Position numbers and translations under genes: made by a program | Notes under the pieces: generated by a model | What the model saw: the letters and a program-made list of their open reading frames with translations, nothing else | What the model was told of the DNA's origin: nothing | Database searches by the model: none | Origin: Algibacter pectinivorans | Lineage (GTDB): Bacteria; Bacteroidota; Bacteroidia; Flavobacteriales; Flavobacteriaceae | Assembly: GCF_900112595.1 (NCBI RefSeq) | Contig: NZ_FOMI01000008.1 | Span: forward strand, 149,699-213,698 | Length of the DNA: 64,000 nucleotides | Direction: 5' to 3' | Shown here: positions 44,128-55,419 of the stretch, in pieces | Position numbering within the stretch: position 1 is the first letter of the stretch | Layout: the number at the start of each line of letters is the position of its first letter

Positions 44128-44615
44128 GTGAGTAAAGATACTATAGTTATTCGAGAAATTGAACCTCAAGATAATACAGAAATAGAAGCTGTTATAAGAT
44201 CTTGTTTTCATGAGTTTAATATTCCTTTGGAAGGTACAGCATATACCGATCCTGAAACTTCGAAAATGTTTCAGTCCTATCAAAATAATAACGATGCATA
44301 TTTTGTTATTGAGCGCAATGGTAAGGTAGAAGGTGGTGGAGGTGTAAAACCATTATCGGCCTCGGATACTGATACTTGTGAAATTCAAAAGATGTATTTT
44401 TCTAAAGAGGTAAGGGGTCAAGGTTATGGACGCGCCTTGTTCGAAAAATGTATTGAAAAAGCAAAAGCCTTAGGTTACAAATCGTGTTATTTAGAATCTG
44501 CATCGCAACTTAAAGCCGCTATTCATATTTATGAGAGTTACGGTTTTAAGCATTTAGATGGCGCATTAGGGAATACAGGGCATTATTCTTGTGGTGTATG
44601 GATGATTAAGAATTT

Positions 44616-44619
<4 letters not shown>
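44128..44619 (+). CDS. GNAT N-acetyltransferase
   Basis: The 163-residue protein uses a GTG start at 44128 (VSKDTIVIREIEPQDNTEIE); no nearer ATG preserves the N-terminal strand. The acetyl-CoA site MYFSKEVRGQGYGRALFEKCI and the closing CYLESASQLKAAIHIYESYGF are clear GNAT motifs. The substrate is unknown. It overlaps prmC by four bases (ATGA) and is translationally coupled to it. Confidence 0.85.
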
Positions 44620-47458
<2,839 letters not shown>

Positions 47459-47505
47459 AAACTTATAAAAATCGATAAAAAGTATTTTTTATTCGATTAA
47501 TAACA

Positions 47506-47513
47506 TATATTTG
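47506..47513 (+). promoter_or_regulatory. -7 box of the polytopic membrane protein gene
   Basis: TATATTTG lies 23 bases before the ATG at 47537. The -33 position has only a T-rich sequence. Confidence 0.4.
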
Positions 47514-47536
47514 CGTTAGAATTTTAATGCGATCTT

Positions 47537-48268
47537 ATGTCTAAACCAAAATTTTTGGTTGTAATAGTTATTATATGTTATGTTTTATTTGCTGTTAATG
47601 AGTTTAGCGGTAGTGAAACTTTAGCACTTCATTTACGTTCGTTATTGGTTCCATTTATAACCATTGGTTATACTTTCTATATTACTTCTAAAAATAATTT
47701 ATTTTGGGCGTTTTTAATATGCTACTCCCTGTCAGATTTATTAACAATAGTTATGGGGAATATGACTTTTTCATCTGCGGTTATTGCAAATGATTTTGAA
47801 TATTTTGCGGGTAACGCACTTTATATTTTAGCTTATATTTTTCTTATTGTAAAAATAGTACGTTTAATTAATTTTGGATACGTTTTTAAATACTTAAAAA
47901 TTCATAGTTTAGTTTTGCTTTTTTTGAATATTTATTTGTTTTCAGTGTTAAATGGTTTTATAAAGTCTAATTTGGTATATCAAATAGATTATTATTTTGA
48001 GTTAATTTATAATGTTATAATTCTTACTTTGTTTTTTGTAGGTATGATTAACTTTTTTTGTAGAGATAACAGAAAATCACTATTTATATTTTTAGGCTCT
48101 GTAAGTATAGTTTTTTCCGAAATAATGGATGTTGCTTATATATACATAGATAACAGGCAGTTTCTTAGTTTTTTGTCTACTACGTTAATGTTGTTATCTT
48201 TTAATTTATTTTATTATCAAGCTTCTATGACCAACGTTAATACTAAAATAAATAATTTTATTTATTAA
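47537..48268 (+). CDS. Hypothetical polytopic membrane protein
   Basis: The 243-residue protein has about eight hydrophobic helices spread over the whole chain (for example FLVVIVIICYVLFAV, LLVPFITIGYTFYI, ALYILAYIFLIVKIV, VIILTLFFVGMINFF, FIFLGSVSIVFSEIM). The helix pattern recalls the YhhN/TMEM86 group, but I do not see a diagnostic motif. Its 3' end overlaps the convergent DoxX gene by 11 bases. Confidence 0.6.
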   Translation: MSKPKFLVVIVIICYVLFAVNEFSGSETLALHLRSLLVPFITIGYTFYITSKNNLFWAFLICYSLSDLLTIVMGNMTFSSAVIANDFEYFAGNALYILAYIFLIVKIVRLINFGYVFKYLKIHSLVLLFLNIYLFSVLNGFIKSNLVYQIDYYFELIYNVIILTLFFVGMINFFCRDNRKSLFIFLGSVSIVFSEIMDVAYIYIDNRQFLSFLSTTLMLLSFNLFYYQASMTNVNTKINNFIY

Positions 48269-48656
48269 AATTAGTTAATGTTTTTATAAATAAAGGAATG
48301 TCTCTTCTAGACAAATATAGAATTATCATTGCCAGTAAAAAAGTAAGTACAGCTGTTCCAAATAACAGTCCGCCATCATTTTTTATTACCACGCCAAGTA
48401 AAGTTAAATGCATAAGTATTGCGCCTCCAAGAATACCTATTGTTAAACTAGCTCCAATCCACACAGTTTTTGGTATTAGTAGTAAGACGCCAGATATTAA
48501 CTCTAATAAACCTATGCCTATTCTGCCATAAGGTTCTAAGCCTACTTTATTAAAAATATAAATACTATCTGGGTGAGCTAAAAATTTAAAGCGCAGGGTT
48601 TGAATTAATATTCCAGCAACTATTATTCTTAAAATGAGTGGTATGTGTTTTTTCAT
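48258..48656 (-). CDS. DoxX-like membrane protein
   Basis: The 132-residue protein has four membrane helices and fits the DoxX/DoxD-like group: ILRIIVAGILIQTLRFKFLAHPDS, GRIGIGLLELISGVLLLIP, ASLTIGILGGAILMHLTLLGV, and a last helix LFGTAVLTFLLAMIILYL. Family members are linked to thiosulfate oxidation or oxidative stress in some organisms; no role can be assigned here. It stands upstream of the 5'-nucleotidase pair without clear coupling. Confidence 0.8.
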   Translation of the reverse strand: MKKHIPLILRIIVAGILIQTLRFKFLAHPDSIYIFNKVGLEPYGRIGIGLLELISGVLLLIPKTVWIGASLTIGILGGAILMHLTLLGVVIKNDGGLLFGTAVLTFLLAMIILYLSRRDIPLFIKTLTNFNK

Positions 48657-48724
48657 GTAATTATAGTTAATAAACCCGTCTGTTAAGGAGTTAGACGCTA
48701 TTAACTAAAAAACATGACAAGGTA

Positions 48725-49642
48725 TTAAATAATAATTGAAGTTCCGTTGGCTGTTTTGTTTTTATCGGCATCAAAATAAAAGTCTATTCTACCCAAGTTA
48801 ATGCCATAACAACCAACCTGATTTACTAATGTGTTTTTGTTTTCAATATTTTTAACAATAGTTGGTTTTGGTAAGAATGTATGTGTGTGTCCGCCAATAA
48901 TTAAATCGATGTCCTTTGTCGCTTTGGCAAGTGCTAAATCGGATATTTTGTTCGGGTTATTTTTATAATGATAACCTAAGTGTGATAGGCATATAATTAA
49001 GTCGCAAGCTTCGTCTACCTTTAAAATACGTGTCATTTCTTGGCTGCTTTCAATAGGATCCAAATATTTTGTTTCTTTAAACATGTTTGGTGCTACCAAT
49101 CCTTCTAGTTTTATACCTAAACCAAAAACGCCTATTTTAATACCGTCTTTATAAAAAGTTTTATAAGGCCTAGTATGTGTATCCATTATGGTATTGGAAA
49201 AATCGTAATTAGCCGTTATAAACTGAAATTCGGCATGAGGTAATTGCGCGTATAAACCATCAATACCATTGTCGAAATCATGATTTCCTAGGGTAGCAGC
49301 ATCATATTTTAACTTACTCATGAGTTTAAATTCTAATTCGCCCCCGTAATAATTAAAATATGGCGTGCCTTGAAAAATATCGCCCGCATCTAATAATAGC
49401 GTGTTAGGGTTTTCATGTCGTATAGACTCTACTAGTGTGGCGCGTCTTGCAACACCTCCCTTATTAGCATATTTAGCATCATTAGGGCTAAAAGAATCAA
49501 TATGGCTGTGTACATCGTTAGTATGTAAAATTGTAATTTTAGTTGGCGTGCTTGTACCCGAAAAAGATTGTAAGCCAAGACCTCCTAATGCCATTAAAGC
49601 TGTTCCTGCCGAGGTTTTTTGAATAAAATTTCTACGTTTCAT
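48725..49642 (-). CDS. 5'-nucleotidase catalytic domain (metallophosphoesterase), Tat signal
   Basis: The 305-residue protein begins with a Tat signal (KRRNFIQKTSAG). It has the full calcineurin-like metal site of UshA-type 5'-nucleotidases: ITILHTNDVHSHID, LLLDAGDIFQGTPYFNYYGG, AATLGNHDFDNG, ICLSHLGYH and IIGGHTHTFL. It ends where UshA would continue into its C-terminal substrate-binding domain, and that domain is encoded by the gene just upstream (3 bases apart). The enzyme would act in the periplasm on nucleotides or UDP-sugars, probably together with that partner. Confidence 0.9.
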   Translation of the reverse strand: MKRRNFIQKTSAGTALMALGGLGLQSFSGTSTPTKITILHTNDVHSHIDSFSPNDAKYANKGGVARRATLVESIRHENPNTLLLDAGDIFQGTPYFNYYGGELEFKLMSKLKYDAATLGNHDFDNGIDGLYAQLPHAEFQFITANYDFSNTIMDTHTRPYKTFYKDGIKIGVFGLGIKLEGLVAPNMFKETKYLDPIESSQEMTRILKVDEACDLIICLSHLGYHYKNNPNKISDLALAKATKDIDLIIGGHTHTFLPKPTIVKNIENKNTLVNQVGCYGINLGRIDFYFDADKNKTANGTSIII

Positions 49643-49645
49643 ATC

Positions 49646-50404
49646 TTATTTTATTTGGGTAAAACGATTGTCAATTACCGGTTTGATGGTATCAAGTTTA
49701 ATAAAATTATCAATTATAGCGTTTCTAATTTTATAATCTAACCTATACAAGGTGTCGTTCGGTTTAAAAAAGTTCATGTTGTCTCCACCGTTATATAAAT
49801 AGTCGCTTGTAGCAACGTAATAGGTTTGGTTATTAACAATCTCCTTTCCTTTTATTTTAGCTTCAATAACATGATAATTTTTATCTAAAGTTAATTTTAA
49901 TTTAGAGATGGGGTGCGCTTTTTTCTGTTTAGATAGGTAATCAATTAAACTATCTATTTGAGGTTTTTTAAGCGCTACAACAACAATATTGTTTTCAAAA
50001 GGCATGAGCTGAAAAGCGGTTCTTTTAGAAATATTCCCTCTATTTAAAATGCCTCTTATTCCACCATGGTTTAATAAAACCATATCAATATCTTTTTTAG
50101 TTCTAGATTTAAAAATAGGGTTGGCTTCGCTATAAATAAGATCTGCCATAAAGTTTCCTAAAGCTGTGTTTAATTCGCCATCGGTTTTAGAATAGGTATC
50201 TAAAGAATAAGCCAAAACACTGTCTAAATCTTTTTGAATATTAATTCTGTAAGGTTTAATAAAGGATTCTATTTCCGAATTTGCAGTAATAGAGTCGGAA
50301 ATTGCTATTTGTTTGCCCTCAATTTTATAAAGCTGTATTTTTTCTTGTTTACAATTAAGAAAAACAAAAAAATATAACAAAAAAAAGAAATGTGTAAACC
50401 TCAT
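49646..50404 (-). CDS. 5'-nucleotidase C-terminal domain lipoprotein
   Basis: The 252-residue protein has a lipoprotein signal (FFFLLYFFVFLNC, Cys18) and the 5_nucleotid_C domain: YSKTDGELNTALGNFMADLIYS, DMVLLNHGGIRGILNRGNISKR, AFQLMPFENNIVVVALKK and YYVATSDYLYNGGDNMNFF. These are the nucleoside-binding elements normally fused to the metallophosphatase domain. Here they are a separate polypeptide, encoded directly before the catalytic gene (3-base gap), so the pair would assemble in trans. Confidence 0.9.
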   Translation of the reverse strand: MRFTHFFFLLYFFVFLNCKQEKIQLYKIEGKQIAISDSITANSEIESFIKPYRINIQKDLDSVLAYSLDTYSKTDGELNTALGNFMADLIYSEANPIFKSRTKKDIDMVLLNHGGIRGILNRGNISKRTAFQLMPFENNIVVVALKKPQIDSLIDYLSKQKKAHPISKLKLTLDKNYHVIEAKIKGKEIVNNQTYYVATSDYLYNGGDNMNFFKPNDTLYRLDYKIRNAIIDNFIKLDTIKPVIDNRFTQIK

Positions 50405-50435
50405 TAGAAAATCTATAATTTGAATGTACTTTTGC

Positions 50436-50453
50436 TACCTTTGCGCAAAGGTA
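50436..50453. promoter_or_regulatory. 18-bp perfect palindrome over a -7 box
   Basis: TACCTTTGC/GCAAAGGTA is a perfect palindrome between the divergent 5'-nucleotidase lipoprotein gene and the DUF6913-like gene. Its left half is itself a -7 element (TACCTTTG), and a second one, TACTTTTG, ends two bases before it (50427-50434). It could be an operator. Confidence 0.5.
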
Positions 50454-50462
50454 TAAAGATAT

Positions 50463-50984
50463 ATGATTTTAAAGGGTTTTAAAGAAAATTCTATAAAAAA
50501 GTACTTGAACAAATTGTTAACTAACCGTGAGGTTAGTGTTAATAATAGCGAGGTTGTAAGCCTTGGTGTTATAATAAATGTTGATGAATTTGATGATTTT
50601 GAAGTCTTTGATAAACTTGCCGATTACATTAAAATTAGGCCAAATAGAATGAAGATTATTGCCTTTTCTTCTGGTAAAAAAGAAAGTTTACTGTCTTGGG
50701 ATGATTGTTATAATCCTAAGGATTTTGGTTGGAAAGGCGCAATTAAAAATGCAGAATTACAAACCTTTTTAAATAAAGAGTTTGATGTATTGATTAGTTA
50801 TTATGAAAAAGAAATTTTAGAATTAAAATTAATTACTGCCGAGTCTAAAGCAAAATTTAAAATAGGAATTTTACAAACAGACGAGCGTTTAAATGATTTA
50901 ATTATAAAAACCAATTTAAAACAATTCGATCTGTTTAAAGAAGAAGTGTTTAAATATTTAACAATTTTAAAAAAAATTAAATAA
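50463..50984 (+). CDS. DUF6913-like hypothetical protein
   Basis: The 173-residue protein is a conserved flavobacterial type, similar to what I recall as DUF6913; function unknown. It is all-soluble with an N-terminal helix (FKENSIKKYLNKLLTNREV), a strand-helix unit (VVSLGVIINVDEFDDFE), and a centre WDDCYNPKDFGWKGAIKNAELQ in a short aromatic-rich form (only part quoted: DFGWKG). It lies 3 bases before dapA, so the two are co-transcribed. Confidence 0.65.
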   Translation: MILKGFKENSIKKYLNKLLTNREVSVNNSEVVSLGVIINVDEFDDFEVFDKLADYIKIRPNRMKIIAFSSGKKESLLSWDDCYNPKDFGWKGAIKNAELQTFLNKEFDVLISYYEKEILELKLITAESKAKFKIGILQTDERLNDLIIKTNLKQFDLFKEEVFKYLTILKKIK

Positions 50985-50987
50985 GTA

Positions 50988-51866
50988 ATGAATAATAAGT
51001 TTGTAGGAACGGGAGTTGCGTTAGTTACACCATTTAATTCAGATTTAAGTATAGATCATAAAGCTTTAGCCAATATTGTTAATTATAATATTGATAATGG
51101 TACAGATTATTTAGTAATCTGTGGTACAACAGCAGAGAGTGTAACACTAACAAAACAGGAGAAAAAGGAGGTTATTGCAACTATTTCTAAGGCTAATAAC
51201 GGGCGTTTGCCTTTAGTGTTAGGTATTGGTGGTAATAATACAATGGGGGTTATAGAGGAAATTAATACTACAGATTTAAGTGGAATTGATGCTATTTTAT
51301 CTGTTTCGCCATATTACAGTAAGCCAACTCAAGAAGGGATTTATCAGCATTTTAAAGCGATTGCTCAAGCATGTCCAATAGATGTTATTTTATATAATGT
51401 TCCGGGTAGAACCTCAAAAAATATGGAAGTGGCTACTACCATACGTTTAGCTAACGATTTTAAAAATATTGTTGGAGTTAAAGAAGCCGGAAATAATATG
51501 GCCCAATATTATGAGCTAATAAAAAATAAGCCAGAAGAGTTTTTAGTGATTTCTGGAGATGATGATTTGGTTTTAAGTGTTACTTTAGCAGGTGGAGCCG
51601 GTGTTATTTCGGTAATAGGGCAAGCTTATCCAAAAGAATTTTCAGAAATGATTCGTTTAGGGCTAAAAGGCGATGCTAAAGAAGCTTTCGCATTACATTA
51701 TAAATTAATAGATGTTATTGGTTATATTTTTGAAGAAAACAACCCTGCCGGAATTAAGGCTGTTTTTGAGGCTTTAAGTTTGTGCAAAGACAGTGTAAGA
51801 TTGCCAATAGTTCCTGCATCTAATGCTCTTAAGGCAAAAATTCAAGATTTTGTAAAATCATTTTAG
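50988..51866 (+). CDS. dapA: 4-hydroxy-tetrahydrodipicolinate synthase
   Basis: DapA (292 residues) condenses pyruvate with aspartate semialdehyde in the lysine/diaminopimelate pathway. The TIM-barrel motifs are complete: [45 protein letters not shown] with the catalytic Tyr, and the Schiff-base lysine K165 in VGVKEAGNN. It shares the pathway with dapF at 34163. The transcript likely begins upstream of the 50463 gene. Confidence 0.97.
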   Translation: MNNKFVGTGVALVTPFNSDLSIDHKALANIVNYNIDNGTDYLVICGTTAESVTLTKQEKKEVIATISKANNGRLPLVLGIGGNNTMGVIEEINTTDLSGIDAILSVSPYYSKPTQEGIYQHFKAIAQACPIDVILYNVPGRTSKNMEVATTIRLANDFKNIVGVKEAGNNMAQYYELIKNKPEEFLVISGDDDLVLSVTLAGGAGVISVIGQAYPKEFSEMIRLGLKGDAKEAFALHYKLIDVIGYIFEENNPAGIKAVFEALSLCKDSVRLPIVPASNALKAKIQDFVKSF

Positions 51867-51934
51867 TGTGTTAAATATTACTTAAACCTTATAATTACTG
51901 TGTTTTAGCTGTTATTTTAGCTATTAAATATTAT

Positions 51935-51965
51935 TTTTAAAATCCATATAAATAGCGTAATTTTG
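51935..51965 (+). promoter_or_regulatory. Promoter of bamD
   Basis: TTTT, 19 bases, TAATTTTG is one mismatch from consensus. It lies 19 bases before the ATG at 51985. Confidence 0.55.
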
Positions 51966-51984
51966 CGTGCTGCATTAAAAATCT

Positions 51985-52824
51985 ATGAATAAATTTTTTT
52001 ACATATTAGTATTTCTAACTGTTTTAAGCAGTTGTAGCGAGTATCAAAAGGTATTAAAAGCCGATGGTGAAGGAGCTATAGCTACAAAATTTAAAATGGG
52101 GGAGGCTTTGTACAATGAAGGTAAATTTGTAAAAGCGAATAAGCTTTTTGCTCAAATTGTGCCTAGTTACAGGGGTAAACCTCAAGCAGAAAAACTAATG
52201 TATCTTTACTCCAATTCATTTTATGAAATGGGCGATTATTACGTGGCAGGTTATCAGTTTGAGCGCTTTGCTTCAAGTTATCCTAAAAGCGAAAAAGTAG
52301 CAGAAGCAGCTTTTTTAAGTGCTAAAAGTGCTTATTTGTTATCTCCAGTTTTTAGTAAAGACCAAACAGAAACCAAAGAGGCTATTGAAAAGCTTCAAGA
52401 GTTTATTAATGTATATCTAGATTCTAATCATGTATCAGAAGCAAGTGCTTTGGTGCAAGAATTAGATTTTAAATTAGAGAAGAAAGCTTTCGAAATAGCA
52501 AAGCAATTCAATCAAATATCAGATTATCCAGCGTCGGTAAGATCGTTTGATAATTTTATTTTCGATTTTCCAGGTTCTAAATTACGTGAGGAAGCGTTAT
52601 ATTACAGACTAGATTCGGCTTATAAATTAGCAGTTAATAGTGTAGAAGTTAAAAGAACACTACAATCTGGTTTAGTATATTTAAAAAAGAAACGTTTAGA
52701 AGATGCTAAGGAATATTCGGAAGCCTTTATACAATCATTTTCAGATTCTAAGTACAAAGAAGCTGTTAATAGTATGATTACAGAAATAAACGACGAGTTA
52801 AAAAATTACAGCACAAAAAGTTAA
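51985..52824 (+). CDS. bamD: Outer membrane assembly lipoprotein BamD
   Basis: The 279-residue protein has a lipoprotein signal (FYILVFLTVLSSC, Cys17) and TPR-like helical repeats over the whole length: FKMGEALYNEGKFVKANKLFAQ, MYLYSNSFYEMGDYYVAGYQF, FERFASSYPKSEKVAEAAFL. This is the BamD/YfiO layout; it works with BamA to insert outer membrane proteins. It is followed 11 bases later by rpoZ, an order common in Bacteroidota. Confidence 0.9.
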   Translation: MNKFFYILVFLTVLSSCSEYQKVLKADGEGAIATKFKMGEALYNEGKFVKANKLFAQIVPSYRGKPQAEKLMYLYSNSFYEMGDYYVAGYQFERFASSYPKSEKVAEAAFLSAKSAYLLSPVFSKDQTETKEAIEKLQEFINVYLDSNHVSEASALVQELDFKLEKKAFEIAKQFNQISDYPASVRSFDNFIFDFPGSKLREEALYYRLDSAYKLAVNSVEVKRTLQSGLVYLKKKRLEDAKEYSEAFIQSFSDSKYKEAVNSMITEINDELKNYSTKS

Positions 52825-52835
52825 ATTATAAAATA

Positions 52836-53165
52836 ATGGATTTAAAAAAAACCAATGCTCCAGTTAATACGGTAACGTATGATAGAAATCAAATTGATGA
52901 GCCTACAGAGAATATCTATGAGTCAATTTCAATTATTTCAAGACGTGCGGAACAAATTAATACTGAGATTAAAAAGGAACTTATCGATAAGTTAGAAGAA
53001 TTTGCTACTTATAATGATAGTCTTGAAGAAATCTTTGAAAATAAAGAGCAAATAGAGGTATCTAAATTTTACGAAAAATTACCTAAGCCTCACGCGTTAG
53101 CTGTTCAAGAATGGTTAACAGATAAAATTTATTTTAGAAATACAGACCAAGATAGTCAAGAATAA
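52836..53165 (+). CDS. rpoZ: RNA polymerase omega subunit, Bacteroidota type
   Basis: The 109-residue protein fits the Rpb6/omega fold in its Bacteroidota form: VNTVTYDRNQIDEPTENIYESISIISRRAEQIN is the omega core (quoted here in part: IYESISIISRRAEQIN), followed by a helix EIKKELIDKLEEFA and an acidic C-terminal tail. Omega helps assemble and stabilise RNA polymerase. It sits between bamD and coaBC, the usual position in this group. Confidence 0.85.
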   Translation: MDLKKTNAPVNTVTYDRNQIDEPTENIYESISIISRRAEQINTEIKKELIDKLEEFATYNDSLEEIFENKEQIEVSKFYEKLPKPHALAVQEWLTDKIYFRNTDQDSQE

Positions 53166-53190
53166 TTTCTAAATTTAAACACCATTAAAT

Positions 53191-53228
53191 AAACTCCAAA
53201 ACCGTTTTACCAAATGGTCTTGGAGTTT
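53191..53228 (+). terminator. Hairpin after rpoZ
   Basis: AAACTCCAA/TTGGAGTTT closes a 20-base loop and is followed by a short T-rich stretch, 23 bases before coaBC. It may be a terminator or attenuator of the bamD-rpoZ transcript. Confidence 0.55.
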
Positions 53229-53251
53229 GTTTGCTTATTAAAGAAAGTGCT

Positions 53252-54463
53252 ATGAGTATATTAAGCGGAAAAAACATATTATTGGGTGTAACTGGTGGTA
53301 TTGCTGCTTATAAAACGGCTACGCTTGTACGTTTGTTTATAAAATCTGGAGCGAACGTAAAGGTAGTAATGACCCCTTCGGCTAAAGATTTTATTACGCC
53401 GTTAACCTTATCAACACTTTCTAAAAATCCGGTTCATTCTACCTTTACAAATCAAGACGATGAAAATGCCATTTGGAATAATCATGTAGATTTAGGCTTG
53501 TGGGCCGATTTATTTTTAATTGCTCCTGCCACGGCAAATACCTTGTCTAAAATGGTAAATGGAAACAGCGATAACTTATTGTTAGCAACCTATTTATCCG
53601 CTAAATGTCCGGTGTATTTTGCTCCAGCAATGGATTTGGATATGTATAAGCATCCATCAACGCTAGAGTCTTTTAAAAAGCTAAAAAGTTTCAATAATAT
53701 CATGATTCCTGCAGGTAGCGGCGAATTGGCAAGCGGTTTAGTTGGCGAAGGTCGTATGGCTGAACCCGAAGATATTGTTACGTTTATAGAGCAAGATGTT
53801 TTGGGTAAATTACCGCTTCGTGGTAAAAAGGTTTTAATTACAGCTGGTCCAACTTACGAGGCTATCGATCCTGTGCGTTTTATAGGTAATCATTCTAGTG
53901 GTAAAATGGGATTCGAAATTGCTAAAGCTGCTGCCAACCTAGGTGCAGAAGTTATTTTAGTTTCTGGTCCAACAAACCAAAAAACTACACATTCTAATAT
54001 TCAAGTTTGTCCTGTTGTTAGTGCAAACGATATGTATAATGAAGTACATAAGCATTTTGATTCCTCTCAAATAGCTATACTTTCGGCAGCAGTAGCAGAT
54101 TTTACTCCTAAAGTAGTGGCTAGTCAGAAAATAAAAAAGAAGTCCGATACGTTAACTTTACAGTTAGAAAAGACTAAAGATATTTTGGCATCCTTAGGCG
54201 CTATTAAAAAAGAACAATTTTTAGTAGGTTTTGCTTTAGAGACTAACAATGAGCTTGAAAATGCAAAAGGGAAATTAAAAAGAAAGAATTTAAATTTAAT
54301 TGTATTAAATTCGTTAAACGACAAAGGTGCTGGGTTTAAAACAGATACCAATAAAGTAACTTTTATTGATGATAAGGACAATATCTTAGAGTTTCAGTTA
54401 AAGTCTAAAACAGAAGTTGCTTCAGATTTATTAAATAAAATTATATCAGAAATTAATGCGTAA
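53252..54463 (+). CDS. coaBC: Bifunctional phosphopantothenoylcysteine synthase/decarboxylase
   Basis: The 403-residue protein starts at the ATG 53252 (MSILSGKNILLGVTGGIAAY); a TTG seven codons earlier is not needed. Residues 1-185 are the FMN-dependent decarboxylase (VTGGIAAYKTATL, APATANTLSKMVNGNSDNLL, PAMDLDMYKHP). Residues 190-403 are the synthase (ITAGPTYEAIDPVRFIGNHSS, SGKMGFEIAKAA). Together they make phosphopantetheine for CoA. CoaE at 60250 completes the pathway's last step. Confidence 0.95.
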   Translation: MSILSGKNILLGVTGGIAAYKTATLVRLFIKSGANVKVVMTPSAKDFITPLTLSTLSKNPVHSTFTNQDDENAIWNNHVDLGLWADLFLIAPATANTLSKMVNGNSDNLLLATYLSAKCPVYFAPAMDLDMYKHPSTLESFKKLKSFNNIMIPAGSGELASGLVGEGRMAEPEDIVTFIEQDVLGKLPLRGKKVLITAGPTYEAIDPVRFIGNHSSGKMGFEIAKAAANLGAEVILVSGPTNQKTTHSNIQVCPVVSANDMYNEVHKHFDSSQIAILSAAVADFTPKVVASQKIKKKSDTLTLQLEKTKDILASLGAIKKEQFLVGFALETNNELENAKGKLKRKNLNLIVLNSLNDKGAGFKTDTNKVTFIDDKDNILEFQLKSKTEVASDLLNKIISEINA

Positions 54464-55343
54464 TATTCTACTTGTATTCATAGTTTGCTTCGGAATTAAA
54501 GGGTTTTCTCAAGAGTTAAACTGTAGTGTTGTTGTAAATGCAGAACAAACAGGTAACGAAAACTTTCCCATTTTTAAAACGCTAGAAAAACAACTTACCG
54601 AGTTTATAAATAATACGAAATGGACTAGTAAAACATTTAAAGAGCAAGAGCGTATAAATTGCAATTTCTTTTTAAACATAACAAATTATAGTGGCGAGTC
54701 TTTTCAAGGTACGCTACAGGTACAGTCTTCACGACCGGTTTATGGCTCATCTTATAGTACGCCTATTTATAATTTTAACGACAAAGATTTTAATTTTAGA
54801 TACCTCGAATTTCAGAACTTAATATACAACCCAGCGCAGTTTGAGTCTAATTTAATTTCTGTATTGGCGTTTCATATTAATATGGTTTTAGGCTTAGACG
54901 CCGATTCGTTTTCAGAAAAAGGTGGCGACGAGTATTTTAAACAAGCACAAGTTATTACCAACTATTCGCAACAAGGCAATTTTCAGGGTTGGAAATTAGA
55001 AGATGGCTTACAAAGCAGATTTGTATTAATTGATAATATCTTATCGCCAACATTTAAAGAATTTAGAGCGGTAATGTATAATTACCACCGAAACGGTTTG
55101 GATGTAATGAGCAATAATGTAAAGGAAGGAAAAAGCGAAATTGTATCGGCCTTACAATCGTTTAAAGACATGAATAGTCGAAGACCTAATTCCTTTTTAC
55201 TACGTACCTTTTTTGATGCAAAAGCCGAGGAAATCCAACAAATATTTTCAGATGGACCACAGGTTGATATCGTTACTTTAAATGAAACGCTTCAAAAAGT
55301 AGCACCAATGCACAGTAGCAAATGGCAAAATATTAAGTTGTAA
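54456..55343 (+). CDS. DUF4835 family protein (PorD-like)
   Basis: The 295-residue exported protein has a signal peptide (MRNILLVFIVCFGIKGFSQ) and matches DUF4835: ELNCSVVVNAEQTG, FPIFKTLEKQLTEFINNTKW, LQVQSSRPVYGSSYSTPI, FNDKDFNFRYLEFQNL and LGLDADSFSEKGGDEYFK. This family is associated by name with the type IX secretion system (PorD); I am only moderately sure of that assignment. It overlaps coaBC by eight bases, so the two are coupled. Confidence 0.8.
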   Translation: MRNILLVFIVCFGIKGFSQELNCSVVVNAEQTGNENFPIFKTLEKQLTEFINNTKWTSKTFKEQERINCNFFLNITNYSGESFQGTLQVQSSRPVYGSSYSTPIYNFNDKDFNFRYLEFQNLIYNPAQFESNLISVLAFHINMVLGLDADSFSEKGGDEYFKQAQVITNYSQQGNFQGWKLEDGLQSRFVLIDNILSPTFKEFRAVMYNYHRNGLDVMSNNVKEGKSEIVSALQSFKDMNSRRPNSFLLRTFFDAKAEEIQQIFSDGPQVDIVTLNETLQKVAPMHSSKWQNIKL

Positions 55344-55419
55344 CAATACTTTGAAGATACTCTAATTGGTTATATAAACCATTACCTTAACACAAAACAC
55401 GTCATACCTATAACGAAAT

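Noticed and set aside
47470..47499. Hairpin after ligA as a terminator
   Set aside because: The ATCGA/TCGAT stem is imperfect, A/T-rich and lacks a T run; too weak to call.
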